A stretch of 28,709 nucleotides of DNA from DATLYH01 sp035575035 (GTDB lineage Bacteria; Planctomycetota; Planctomycetia; Gemmatales; Gemmataceae): assembly GCA_035575035.1 (NCBI GenBank), contig DATLYH010000346.1:1-28709 (forward strand). Direction: 5' to 3'. How positions within the stretch are numbered: position 1 is the stretch's first letter; each line of letters begins with the position of its first letter. The notes beneath the pieces were generated by a model. That model made no database searches. It was not told the origin of the DNA and was given only the letters and a program-made list of their open reading frames with translations. This document shows positions 1 through 6,928 of this stretch, one piece after another. The position numbers and the translations under genes are program-made.

Positions 1-222
1 TTTTATTACCCCCGCCACGGCCGGTCGGTCCCGGCCCCGACCGCCCTCACCGCTTCGGTTCGAACGCATGCTCCAGGGCATAGCGGTCGAAGCCGGACGG
101 CGCCTCATGATGAACGGCGTACTGGTACAGGGCGCTACACCGTCGGCCAACCCCGCGGCCGGGACAGAGGAGAGAGTTTATCCGGGGACATTCTACCATA
201 AACCGGGGCGTCCGACACAACC

Positions 223-251
223 GGCGAGCGGCCGGCGTCGGCCGGCCGGTT
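223..251. repeat. Dispersed GC-rich repeat, copy 1
   Basis: This 29-bp stretch begins GGCGAGCGGCCGG and ends GCCGGCCGGTT. It matches the left arm of the large palindrome at 20986-21075 with three mismatches, all in the central five bases (CGTCG here, TGTGA there). Both copies are intergenic, about 20.8 kb apart. This suggests a dispersed extragenic palindromic repeat family of the genome rather than a gene-specific signal. Confidence 0.6.
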
Positions 252-272
252 AACCGCATGAACCGGCCGGCC
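240..272 (-). terminator. Hairpin terminator candidate for the CBS-domain gene
   Basis: A perfect 12-bp inverted repeat (GGCCGGCCGGTT at 240-251 and its complement at 261-272) encloses a 9-base loop. It begins 3 bases beyond the stop codon of the minus-strand CBS gene. There is no T-run after the stem, so it would be a non-canonical terminator or a transcript-stabilising hairpin. It overlaps the dispersed repeat at 223-251, so the hairpin may have been supplied by the repeat. Confidence 0.5.
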
Positions 273-275
273 CTC

Positions 276-713
276 TCAGACCCGACCATAAATGTACTCT
301 TCCATGACGTGGATGGTCAGCTCATGGTCGTGGGCGTCGTAGGCATTCAGGTCGCCGATCGAGATGAGACCGCACAGCCGCTTCGACTCGTCCACCACCG
401 GCAGATGACGGATACGGCGATTCTTCAGTACCCCTCGCGCCTCCTCCAGGGGCGTGTGCGGCTGACAGCAGACCACCTCAGTGGTCATCACCTCTCGGAC
501 AGGGGTATGAGCCGGGTCAAGCCGGGTCACAACCACTCGCTGCAAGATGTCGCGCTCGGTAATGATCCCGACCACATATCCGCCGGTCATCACCACCAGG
601 CTGCCGATCTTGTGCCGATTCATCGTCTCGGCCGCTTCGAGCACGGTGGCCTCGGGATCGATCGCGTACACCTGGGAGCCCTTGGTCGTTAGAATATCTC
701 GGACCGTTGCCAT
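276..713 (-). CDS. CBS-domain pair protein
   Basis: A 145-residue protein made almost entirely of two CBS motifs (roughly residues 8-66 and 75-132), the Bateman module that binds adenine nucleotides or other adenosyl ligands. Visible signatures are GIITERDILQRV at the end of the first motif and HLPVVDE...GLISIGDL in the second. No catalytic or DNA-binding domain is attached, so it is probably a free-standing cytosolic sensor; its partner cannot be read from the sequence. The ATG at 713 has a strong Shine-Dalgarno (GGAGGGAG on the minus strand, complement of about 719-726). It is divergent from efp across about 200 bp. The family call is secure, the role is not. Confidence 0.9.
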   Translation of the reverse strand: MATVRDILTTKGSQVYAIDPEATVLEAAETMNRHKIGSLVVMTGGYVVGIITERDILQRVVVTRLDPAHTPVREVMTTEVVCCQPHTPLEEARGVLKNRRIRHLPVVDESKRLCGLISIGDLNAYDAHDHELTIHVMEEYIYGRV

Positions 714-839
714 GATGTGCTCCCTCCAGAGACGGGGTCCGCGGCCGGCGAAGGAGCGGCCCCGCCAACACAGCTCCCTTGACCGGCCGAGGACGATGGG
801 GATACTTCAAGTTTATTGGGGCGGAGACGGAGAGCACAA

Positions 840-868
840 GTTTTTTCGGGCCTGGCCTCGGGTATAAT
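840..868 (+). promoter_or_regulatory. Sigma-70-type promoter upstream of efp
   Basis: A perfect TATAAT at 863-868 stands out in GC-rich DNA. A T-rich hexamer at 840-846 sits 16-17 bases upstream in the -35 position, though it is a poor match to TTGACA. Predicted transcription would start near 875, about 40 bases before the efp ATG. The -10 is convincing; the -35 is tentative. Confidence 0.6.
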
Positions 869-914
869 CAACGCCGCACCGCCCCCATTTCTGTGCATCC
901 CGGAGGTACCCGTC

Positions 915-1478
915 ATGATCACCGCAGGGCAGTTCAAGAAAGGCGCCGTCATCACCCTGGAGGGGGGCCACTGGATCATCGAGGACTACCATATCCAGAA
1001 GACGGCCCAGCGCAAGCCTGTGATCCAAACCCGCCTGCGCAACATGAAGACCGGCCACGTCGTCGAGCGCGGCTTTGACGAGGCCGACCGCTTCGAACAA
1101 CCCGAGCTACAGTCTCGGCCGCACCAGTTCCTTTACCGCGACCGCTCCGACTATGTCTTCATGGACACCGAGACTTTCGAGCAGGTCACGGTCCCCGAGG
1201 AGATCGTCGGCAACGGCAAGTGGCTGCTCAAGGAGGGAGAGGAGTTCGTCATTCGCCTGATCGACGGTCGGCCGGCCCAGATCCTGTTCCCGCCCAACTT
1301 CGTGGACGAGGTGGTGGAAACGGCGGAGCCGGCCGGCCACAGCAGCAACGTGCTCAAGGATGCCAAGCTGGCGTGCGGCCTGGTCGTCAAGGTGCCGCTG
1401 TTCATCCGAACCGGCGAGCGCATCAAGGTGGACACCGAGACACACAAGTACCTCGGCAAGGAGTCAGCCCGGCACTGA
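915..1478 (+). CDS. efp: Elongation factor P (non-canonical tip loop)
   Basis: EF-P binds stalled ribosomes between the P and E sites and stimulates peptide-bond formation at polyproline stretches. The 187-residue length matches the family's three beta-barrel layout: an N-terminal KOW-like domain (about 1-65), an OB domain (about 66-130) and a C-terminal OB domain ending in RIKVDTETHKYLGK. The ATG at 915 is preceded by GGAGG at 902-906; the open frame continues upstream but lacks EF-P similarity there. The loop that carries the modified lysine in E. coli (K-P-G-K-G) reads K-T-A-Q-R-K-P (residues 29-35). Gln32 aligns with Lys34 of E. coli, so classical beta-lysylation at that position seems impossible; Lys34 of this protein lies two residues away. 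An EfpL/YeiP-like paralogue is the main alternative. DUF2784 follows after 9 bp. Confidence 0.9.
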   Translation: MITAGQFKKGAVITLEGGHWIIEDYHIQKTAQRKPVIQTRLRNMKTGHVVERGFDEADRFEQPELQSRPHQFLYRDRSDYVFMDTETFEQVTVPEEIVGNGKWLLKEGEEFVIRLIDGRPAQILFPPNFVDEVVETAEPAGHSSNVLKDAKLACGLVVKVPLFIRTGERIKVDTETHKYLGKESARH

Positions 1479-1487
1479 GGAGGCGGC

Positions 1488-1895
1488 ATGGGCTACCAGC
1501 TGCTGGCCGACTTGGTTGTCGTCGCCCATTTCGCCTTCATCCTTTTTGTCCTGGGCGGCGGCCTGCTAGTGCTGCGTTGGCGGCGCCTGATCGGGCTCCA
1601 CCTGCCGGCCGCGGCGTGGGGGGCATTCGTCGAATTCAGCGGCTGGACCTGCCCGCTGACGCCCCTGGAAGTCTGGCTGCGCCAGCGGGCCGGCGGGACC
1701 GGCTACCAGAGCGGCTTCGTCGAACACTACCTGCTGCCGCTCATCTACCCGGCCGGCTGGACGCCCACGGTGCAGCTGGCTGCCGGGTTGTTCATCGTGG
1801 TGGTCAACGGCGTCATCTACAGCTGGCTCCTCTGGTCGGCCCGGCCGGCGAAGTCAAGTCAACTTGCGGCGTTGCGGCGGGGCCGGCTACAATGA
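1488..1895 (+). CDS. DUF2784 family membrane protein
   Basis: A 135-residue integral membrane protein of the DUF2784 family, function unknown. Hydrophobic segments lie at about residues 7-28 (VVVAHFAFILFVLGGGLL), 35-52 and 97-120. The conserved core between them is visible: GWTCPLTPLE at about 51-60, an LRQRAG turn, and GFVEHYLLPLIYP. The ATG at 1488 has GAGGCGG just upstream and follows the efp stop by 9 bp, so it is probably co-transcribed with efp. Its 3' end overlaps the -10 element of the putative dxr promoter. The family is recognised from the sequence pattern; no role is proposed. Confidence 0.85.
   Translation: MGYQLLADLVVVAHFAFILFVLGGGLLVLRWRRLIGLHLPAAAWGAFVEFSGWTCPLTPLEVWLRQRAGGTGYQSGFVEHYLLPLIYPAGWTPTVQLAAGLFIVVVNGVIYSWLLWSARPAKSSQLAALRRGRLQ
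1864..1893 (+). promoter_or_regulatory. Putative internal promoter for dxr
   Basis: TTGCGG at 1864-1869 and TACAAT at 1888-1893 are separated by 18 bases at the very end of the DUF2784 gene. Transcription would begin near 1900, about 57 bases before the proposed GTG start of dxr at 1957. It supports that start over the in-frame ATG at 1864, which would lie upstream of the promoter. Confidence 0.4.
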
Positions 1896-1956
1896 CCGCG
1901 GCAAGGAAATCATCGGGGGCGGAAGCCCCTGCCCGCCCGTTGCAAGTGGGTGCTTC

Positions 1957-3165
1957 GTGTCCGTCTCACCCCCCGTCACCGCAAGCGCGAGTACCCGCCG
2001 GGTGGTGGTCCTGGGATCGACCGGCTCGGTCGGCACCAACTGTCTCGACGTTATCCGCTACCTTTCCGACCGTCTCCAGGTGGTCGGCCTCAGCGCTCAT
2101 TCGAACTGGGAAGCCCTCTTCGAGCAGGCGGCCCGGTTCCGGCCGCGCTGGGTCACGGTCACCGACCCGGAGTTGGCCCGGCAGCTCGATCCCGGCCGGC
2201 TCGGCGACACCCGGCTTCTGATCGGCCCGGAGGGGGTCCGTACCATGGTCACCGACCCCGACGTGGACGTGGTCGTCAGCGCCATGGTCGGGGCGGCGGG
2301 ACTGCCGGGCACCCTGGCCGCCCTGGAGGCCGGCAAGACCGTGGCGGTGGCCAACAAGGAAACCCTGGTCATGGCTGGGCCGCTGGTCATGGACCTGGTT
2401 GCCCGGCACGGCGGCCGTATCCTGCCGGTGGACAGCGAGCACAGCGCCATCTTCCAGGCGATGCAGGGGGGCCGGCCCGAGGAGGTGGAACGGATCGTGC
2501 TGACGGCCAGCGGCGGACCATTCCGCGGCCGGCAGGTCGCCGAGCTGGCCGAGGTCACCGTCGCCGATGCTCTCCAACACCCCACTTGGCGCATGGGGCC
2601 GAAGATCACGATTGATTCGGCCACCCTGATGAACAAGGCCCTGGAGGTGGTCGAGGCCCACTGGCTGTTCGGCCTGCCGCCGGAGCGGATCGAGGTGATC
2701 ATCCACCCCGAATCGGTGATCCATTCCTTCGTGGAGTTCCGGGATGGCTCGATCCTAGCCCAGCTGGCGCCGCCGGACATGCGGCTGCCGATCCAGTATG
2801 CCCTGACCTATCCGGAGCGGCTGCCGGGTCCAGCACGGCGGCTGAACTGGAGCGAGTTGGGAGCCTGGCATTTTGAACAGCCCGATCACGACACCTTTCC
2901 CGCGATACAATTAGGGTATGAAGTCGCCCGCCGCGGCGGGACGTGCGGGGCGGTGCTCAACGCCGCCAACGAGGCGGCCGTCGGCCGATTCCTGGCCGGC
3001 GAGCTGCGCTTCCTCGACATCACCCGGGTCTGCCGCGACGTGCTCGCCAACCATCACTACAGCGCCCGGCCCACGCTGGCCGAGCTCTACGCCGCCGACC
3101 GCTGGGCGCGACAGGAGGTAACTCGTTGGATCACGCTGACAACCAAGACCGCTCTGCGGACCTGA
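1957..3165 (+). CDS. dxr: 1-deoxy-D-xylulose 5-phosphate reductoisomerase
   Basis: Cytosolic enzyme that rearranges and reduces DXP to MEP with NADPH, the committed step of the non-mevalonate isoprenoid pathway. Signatures in order: NADPH-binding LGSTGSVG (about residues 19-26), VANKETLVMAG, the metal-binding VDSEHSAIFQ (Asp159, Glu161), ASGGPFRG, IDSATLMNKALEVVEAHWLF, then HPESVIHSFVEF and PDMRLPIQYAL. The 402-residue length from the GTG at 1957 is normal for the family. The start is uncertain: an ATG at 1864 is in frame but would add an unrelated 31 residues, and no strong ribosome-binding site precedes 1957. The last 40 bases overlap the start of the RseP gene, a pairing (dxr next to rseP) common in bacteria. 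Confidence 0.93.
   Translation: MSVSPPVTASASTRRVVVLGSTGSVGTNCLDVIRYLSDRLQVVGLSAHSNWEALFEQAARFRPRWVTVTDPELARQLDPGRLGDTRLLIGPEGVRTMVTDPDVDVVVSAMVGAAGLPGTLAALEAGKTVAVANKETLVMAGPLVMDLVARHGGRILPVDSEHSAIFQAMQGGRPEEVERIVLTASGGPFRGRQVAELAEVTVADALQHPTWRMGPKITIDSATLMNKALEVVEAHWLFGLPPERIEVIIHPESVIHSFVEFRDGSILAQLAPPDMRLPIQYALTYPERLPGPARRLNWSELGAWHFEQPDHDTFPAIQLGYEVARRGGTCGAVLNAANEAAVGRFLAGELRFLDITRVCRDVLANHHYSARPTLAELYAADRWARQEVTRWITLTTKTALRT
3113..3118 (+). promoter_or_regulatory. Ribosome-binding site deciding the TTG start of rseP
   Basis: AGGAGG at 3113-3118, inside the dxr coding sequence, lies 7 bases before a TTG at 3126. It is the strongest Shine-Dalgarno match in the area and fixes the start of the next gene at a rare TTG codon, giving a 40-base overlap with dxr. 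Confidence 0.75.
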
Positions 3166-5624
3166 CTACCCCAGACGACCAGCTGTCCCCCGGTGCCTGG
3201 CTGGCGCGGAACGGCGCCTACCTGGCCCTATTCGCTGCCCTGCTCGTTGTCCTGTACCACTTCTTCGGCCTGGACGGCATGTGGAACCTGGTCAAGGCGG
3301 GGCTGGGCCTGGGCTTCGTCATCTTCATCCACGAACTGGGCCATTTCGCGGTCGCCAAGTGGTGCGATGTCCATGTCCAGACCTTCAGCATCGGCTTCGG
3401 CCCGGCCCTGCCCGGTTGCAGCTTCCGCTGGGGCGAGACGACCTACAAGCTCGCTTTGTTCCCGCTGGGCGGTTACGTCAAGATGGTCGGCGAAGGGGGC
3501 GACGATCCCGGCAGCGAGGACGATCCACGCTCGTTCAAGAACAAGCCGGTCGGCCAACGGATGGCAATCATCTCGGCCGGCGTGATCATGAATGTGGTGC
3601 TGGCCTTCGTCTGTTTCATCGCCGTCTTCAGCCACGGCAAGGAGCGCGACCCGGCTGTGGCCGGCACCATCGACTCCGGCGGGCTGGCCTTCGAGAAGGG
3701 CATCCCCTCGGGGGCGGATTTCCTCCAGATCGGCTCCAAGCGGGCGGAGCCCAATCATCCCCTGTACTTCACCGACTTGCAGGCGAAGGTAGCCCTCTCC
3801 TCCAGCGGCGAGCAACTGACGTTTGTCTGGCGGGACCCGCGCGATGGTAAGGTCTACTCCGCCGAGATCGAGCCGCGCCGCGGCAAGCACGACCTCCGGC
3901 CGATGATCGGCCTGGCACCGCCGGAGAGCCTGGAGCTGCGGAACCGGGAGCTTCTTCCCGACGAGAGCCCCTACCCGGTCAAGTACCAGAGCGCCGCTGC
4001 CGCCGCCCGGCCGGCCGCTGCCTTCCAGCCCGGCGATGTTATTGTGGCCATGACCGACCCGGACAACCCGGCCCAGGTGACGCCGCTCCGGCCCGCGGTC
4101 CCTGTTGGCGGCCGCACCGACCCGAAGGACCTCTTCGAACTGAGCCAGCGCTGGCAGCGCCTGGCCGGTGAGGAAATCATCGTCCGGCTGAGGCGCGACG
4201 GGGCCGAGCGAGAAGTCCGAGTGCCGCCAGGCCGCTTCGAGCCGGGCGACACCGTCATCGCCACTACCGACCCAGACAACCCCGCCCAGGTGACGCCGAT
4301 CCCTGAAGACCCACGCTACCCCGGCAGCGGCATGGGCAACGTCTTCGTCTTCCAGCAGCGGCTGGAGCGCCTGGCCGGGCAATTCCTGACCGTCCGTGTC
4401 CGCCGGGCAAATGGCGAGGAGCACGACCTGCTGGTGCCGCCGGCCTATCATGTCACGCTGGGCGTGCACATGCAAATGGGGACGGTCGCCAACATCCGCG
4501 AGGGCTCGCCGGGAGCCCGGGCCGGCATCCGACCGGGCGACCTGCTCACCGAGGTCCGCCTGAGCACTGCTGATGGCAGCGCGTCGCAGCGCTTCGTCAT
4601 CGCGCCACCCCGTAAAGGGGGCAAAAATGCCGGCGGAGCCGACGCCGGCGTCCACCTGATCGATCCGATGCGGCTCCCTGACGCGCTGCGGCGCTGGGCT
4701 GAGGCCCACGAGAAGGAGGGGGTCAAGGTCAAGCTGGTTGTGCTGCGGGACGATCCGCAGACGCACGAGGCCCGGAAGCGCGAGGAGCTTGCCGAGGTCG
4801 AATGGGACTTCCGCTGGCGCTTCGACCGCGTGGTCCCGATTGGCATCGCGTCGCCGGTGCCGGTGCCCGAGCTGGGCATCGCCTACCGGGTCGAGACCAC
4901 CGTGGCCGAGGTGGTCGGCCCCCCGGCTAGCGATGGACTGCGGAAGAACGACGTGGTCAAGGCGGTCCGCTTCCGCAAGCCGGGCAAGAACTGGGGCGCG
5001 AGCGAGGACGGCAGTTGGGTAGATAAACTGGAGTCCGATCAGTGGCCGGCGATCTTCTTCGAGTTGCAGCGGTCTCCGTTCAAGGAGTTGACGCTGCGGG
5101 TGGAGCGGGACGGTAAGACCGAGGAGGTCCGGCTGACGGCCCAGCCGGTGCCGGACTGGCCGATGGCCGAGCGCGGCTGGCTCTGGCAGCCGGCCAAGGT
5201 GATCCAGAAGGCCGACAACTTTGTCGAGGCGATGGGCATGGGGCTGGAGGACACCTGGCGCGGCCTGACCCAGGTCTACCTGTTCATCCGCGGCATGATG
5301 CCCTGGGAGCAGCGGCTATCGCCGAAGAACCTGGGCGGGCCGATCACCATTGGCATCATCGCCTACAAGGTGGCCGCCATGGACTTCTGGGAGTTCCTCT
5401 TCTTCCTGGGGATGATCAGCATCAACCTGGCGGCTTTCAACTTCCTGCCGATCCCGGTGCTGGACGGCGGCCACATGGTCTTCCTGGTCTACGAAAAGCT
5501 GCGCGGCAAGCAGGCATCTGAGGCAGTGCAGTGGGGCGCGGTGGTGGTCGGGTTGGTGTCGCTCGGCCTGTTGATGCTCTTTGTTCTCTGGCAGGACCTG
5601 GTCCGCTGGGTGCTCCACCTGTGA
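3126..5624 (+). CDS. rseP: RseP-type site-2 protease, enlarged
   Basis: Membrane-embedded zinc metalloprotease of the S2P/M50 family, which cuts membrane-bound substrates such as anti-sigma factors. The zinc motif HELGH is at residues 69-73 inside a hydrophobic segment. The third ligand region FNFLPIPVLDGGH (Asp780) lies near the C terminus, followed by a final membrane segment; another membrane segment lies at about 25-45. At 832 residues it is nearly twice the roughly 450 of E. coli RseP. The extra length is periplasmic PDZ-like sequence between the catalytic halves, including a tandem duplication at residues 300-370 and 371-441, each with TDPDNPAQVTP. A further PDZ-like unit (about 450-520, GSPGARAGIRPGDLL) follows. 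The TTG start is set by AGGAGG at 3113. The downstream isomerase gene begins 4 bp after the stop. Confidence 0.9.
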   Translation: MDHADNQDRSADLTTPDDQLSPGAWLARNGAYLALFAALLVVLYHFFGLDGMWNLVKAGLGLGFVIFIHELGHFAVAKWCDVHVQTFSIGFGPALPGCSFRWGETTYKLALFPLGGYVKMVGEGGDDPGSEDDPRSFKNKPVGQRMAIISAGVIMNVVLAFVCFIAVFSHGKERDPAVAGTIDSGGLAFEKGIPSGADFLQIGSKRAEPNHPLYFTDLQAKVALSSSGEQLTFVWRDPRDGKVYSAEIEPRRGKHDLRPMIGLAPPESLELRNRELLPDESPYPVKYQSAAAAARPAAAFQPGDVIVAMTDPDNPAQVTPLRPAVPVGGRTDPKDLFELSQRWQRLAGEEIIVRLRRDGAEREVRVPPGRFEPGDTVIATTDPDNPAQVTPIPEDPRYPGSGMGNVFVFQQRLERLAGQFLTVRVRRANGEEHDLLVPPAYHVTLGVHMQMGTVANIREGSPGARAGIRPGDLLTEVRLSTADGSASQRFVIAPPRKGGKNAGGADAGVHLIDPMRLPDALRRWAEAHEKEGVKVKLVVLRDDPQTHEARKREELAEVEWDFRWRFDRVVPIGIASPVPVPELGIAYRVETTVAEVVGPPASDGLRKNDVVKAVRFRKPGKNWGASEDGSWVDKLESDQWPAIFFELQRSPFKELTLRVERDGKTEEVRLTAQPVPDWPMAERGWLWQPAKVIQKADNFVEAMGMGLEDTWRGLTQVYLFIRGMMPWEQRLSPKNLGGPITIGIIAYKVAAMDFWEFLFFLGMISINLAAFNFLPIPVLDGGHMVFLVYEKLRGKQASEAVQWGAVVVGLVSLGLLMLFVLWQDLVRWVLHL

Positions 5625-5628
5625 TGCC

Positions 5629-6597
5629 ATGAAACTCGGCCTGATGAGCAGCGCCGTGGCTCCGCTCGGTTGGGAGCGGGCGCTCGACTACTGCCAGAAA
5701 CTCGGCCTTGACGCCATCGAGCTGGCGCTGGGTGCCTTCGCCCGGACCAAACTGCTCGATGCTGAGGCGGTGCTGGCTGACCCGGCCCTGCAACAGAAGG
5801 TCAAGGACGACGTGGCCCGGCGCGGCCTGACGATCAGTGCCCTGTCGTGCCACGGCAACCCGGTCCACCCCGACCCGGACGTGGCCCGAGCGCACGAGCG
5901 GGTGCAGGACGTGGTGGTGCGGCTGGCAGCTCGGTTGGGGGTAGAAGTGGTCTGCACCTTCAGCGGTTGTCCCGGCGGCGCCCCCGGCGACCGGACGCCC
6001 AACTGGGTCACCTGTGCCTGGCCGCCTGACTACCCGCGCATCCTGGAGTACCAGTGGAATGAGGTGCTCATCCCGTACTGGCAGCGGAAGGCAGCGGCGG
6101 CGCGGGATGAAGGAGTGCGGATTGCCCTGGAGGCGCACCCCGGCTTCTGCGTGTACAACCCGGAGACATTGCTGCGGTTGCGCCGGCTGGCGGGGGACAA
6201 TCTCGGGGCCAACCTGGACCCGTCGCACTTCTTCTGGCAGGGAATCGACCCGGTGGAAGCGGCGCGGGTGCTGGGCGATGCCGGGGCGATCTACCATGTC
6301 CATGCCAAGGACACGGCGCTGGACGCGCACAACACCCGGATCAACGGCATGCTCGACACCAAGAGCTACGGCGATCTCGGGGCCCGCGCGTGGGTGTTCC
6401 GAACCTGCGGCTACGGCCACGGCGACGAGTTCTGGAAGCCGTTCGTGAGCATGCTGCGGGCGAAGGGATATGACGGGGTGCTGTCAATCGAGCACGAGGA
6501 CAGTTACCTGAGCGTTCCGGAAGGACTCGGCAAGGCGGTGGCCTACCTGCGCGGCGTGCTGCCGCGTGAACCGCCGGGCCAGCCGTGGTGGTTTTAG
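5629..6597 (+). CDS. Sugar phosphate isomerase/epimerase (TIM barrel)
   Basis: A 322-residue protein of the xylose-isomerase-like/AP-endonuclease-2 TIM-barrel superfamily. Expected metal ligands appear on successive strands: Glu in IALEAHPGF, Asp in NLDPSHFFW, His in IYHVHAKDT and Glu in LSIEHEDSY. These proteins generally isomerise or epimerise sugars, inositols or related polyols; the substrate here cannot be read. There is no signal peptide, so it is probably cytosolic. The ATG at 5629 lies 4 bases after the rseP stop with no clear ribosome-binding site, suggesting translational coupling. An in-frame TTG at 5581 would lie inside rseP and adds nothing recognisable. Confidence 0.85.
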   Translation: MKLGLMSSAVAPLGWERALDYCQKLGLDAIELALGAFARTKLLDAEAVLADPALQQKVKDDVARRGLTISALSCHGNPVHPDPDVARAHERVQDVVVRLAARLGVEVVCTFSGCPGGAPGDRTPNWVTCAWPPDYPRILEYQWNEVLIPYWQRKAAAARDEGVRIALEAHPGFCVYNPETLLRLRRLAGDNLGANLDPSHFFWQGIDPVEAARVLGDAGAIYHVHAKDTALDAHNTRINGMLDTKSYGDLGARAWVFRTCGYGHGDEFWKPFVSMLRAKGYDGVLSIEHEDSYLSVPEGLGKAVAYLRGVLPREPPGQPWWF

Positions 6598-6599
6598 CG

Positions 6600-6821
6600 A
6601 TGGCCAAATCCCAGTCGCATCGTGCCCCTCATATCCAGACAGAAAAACCCGTGCCGCCGCCACTGGCACCGCCGGCCGACGGGCTGGACGCATCCCCGCC
6701 CCGCGAGGAGGACCAGCGCGTTCAGTCGCGCTTGTATGTAGCACTGGTGATCTGGGCGCTCGGTTTCATCGCGCTGCTGTTGTGGGTCGTGGCCGATCTG
6801 ATCATCGGGCTGCTGAAGTGA
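6600..6821 (+). CDS. Small single-pass membrane protein, unknown
   Basis: A 73-residue protein beginning at the ATG at 6600, two bases after the isomerase stop. The first 45 residues are proline-rich and polar; the rest is one hydrophobic helix (about 46-71, VALVIWALGFIALLLWVVADLIIGLL). The shape suggests a tail-anchored or small inner-membrane protein with a cytosolic N-terminal part. No family is recognised. Tight spacing suggests it ends the dxr-rseP-isomerase transcription unit; the 25-bp repeat follows 11 bp later. Confidence 0.65.
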   Translation: MAKSQSHRAPHIQTEKPVPPPLAPPADGLDASPPREEDQRVQSRLYVALVIWALGFIALLLWVVADLIIGLLK

Positions 6822-6832
6822 GCGGGCGCCGA

Positions 6833-6882
6833 CCGTTTGCGGCCGCTTGCGGCTTAGCCGTTTGCGGCCGCTTGCGGCTTAG
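6833..6882. repeat. Two tandem copies of a 25-bp palindrome-bearing repeat
   Basis: Two identical adjacent 25-bp units (6833-6857 and 6858-6882), each starting CCGTTTGCGG and ending TTGCGGCTTAG, with GCGGCCGC at the centre. Each unit can fold (GCCGTTTGC against GCGGC-type arms). They lie between the convergent small membrane gene and the RNase H gene and could serve as a bidirectional terminator. Confidence 0.75.
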
Positions 6883-6928
6883 CGCCGAGTCGCAAGTGGC
6901 GCACACGAACCGTCCAGGCGCTTCGATC

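Larger units (their letters stand above)
1..275. other. Left-edge stretch without a confident gene
   Basis: No gene can be supported here. A minus-strand open frame (47-289) ends with about 30 codons that have coding-like third-position GC (residues around YALEHAFEPKR), but it has no ribosome-binding site, and its upstream half, with rare codons and arginine-rich composition, does not look coding. It could be the tail of a decayed or mis-started small gene. The right part holds a GC-rich repeat and a hairpin, listed separately. Confidence 0.5.

Noticed and set aside
47..289. 80-residue minus-strand open frame at the left edge
   Set aside because: Only the last ~30 codons look coding; there is no start signal and the frame crosses the repeat hairpin. 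Not listed as a gene.
3228..4766. 512-residue open frame on the minus strand inside rseP
   Set aside because: It is a shadow of the GC-rich rseP frame: rich in Arg, Gly, Asp and His with no recognisable domain, no ribosome-binding site, and fully antisense to a gene with clear protease motifs.
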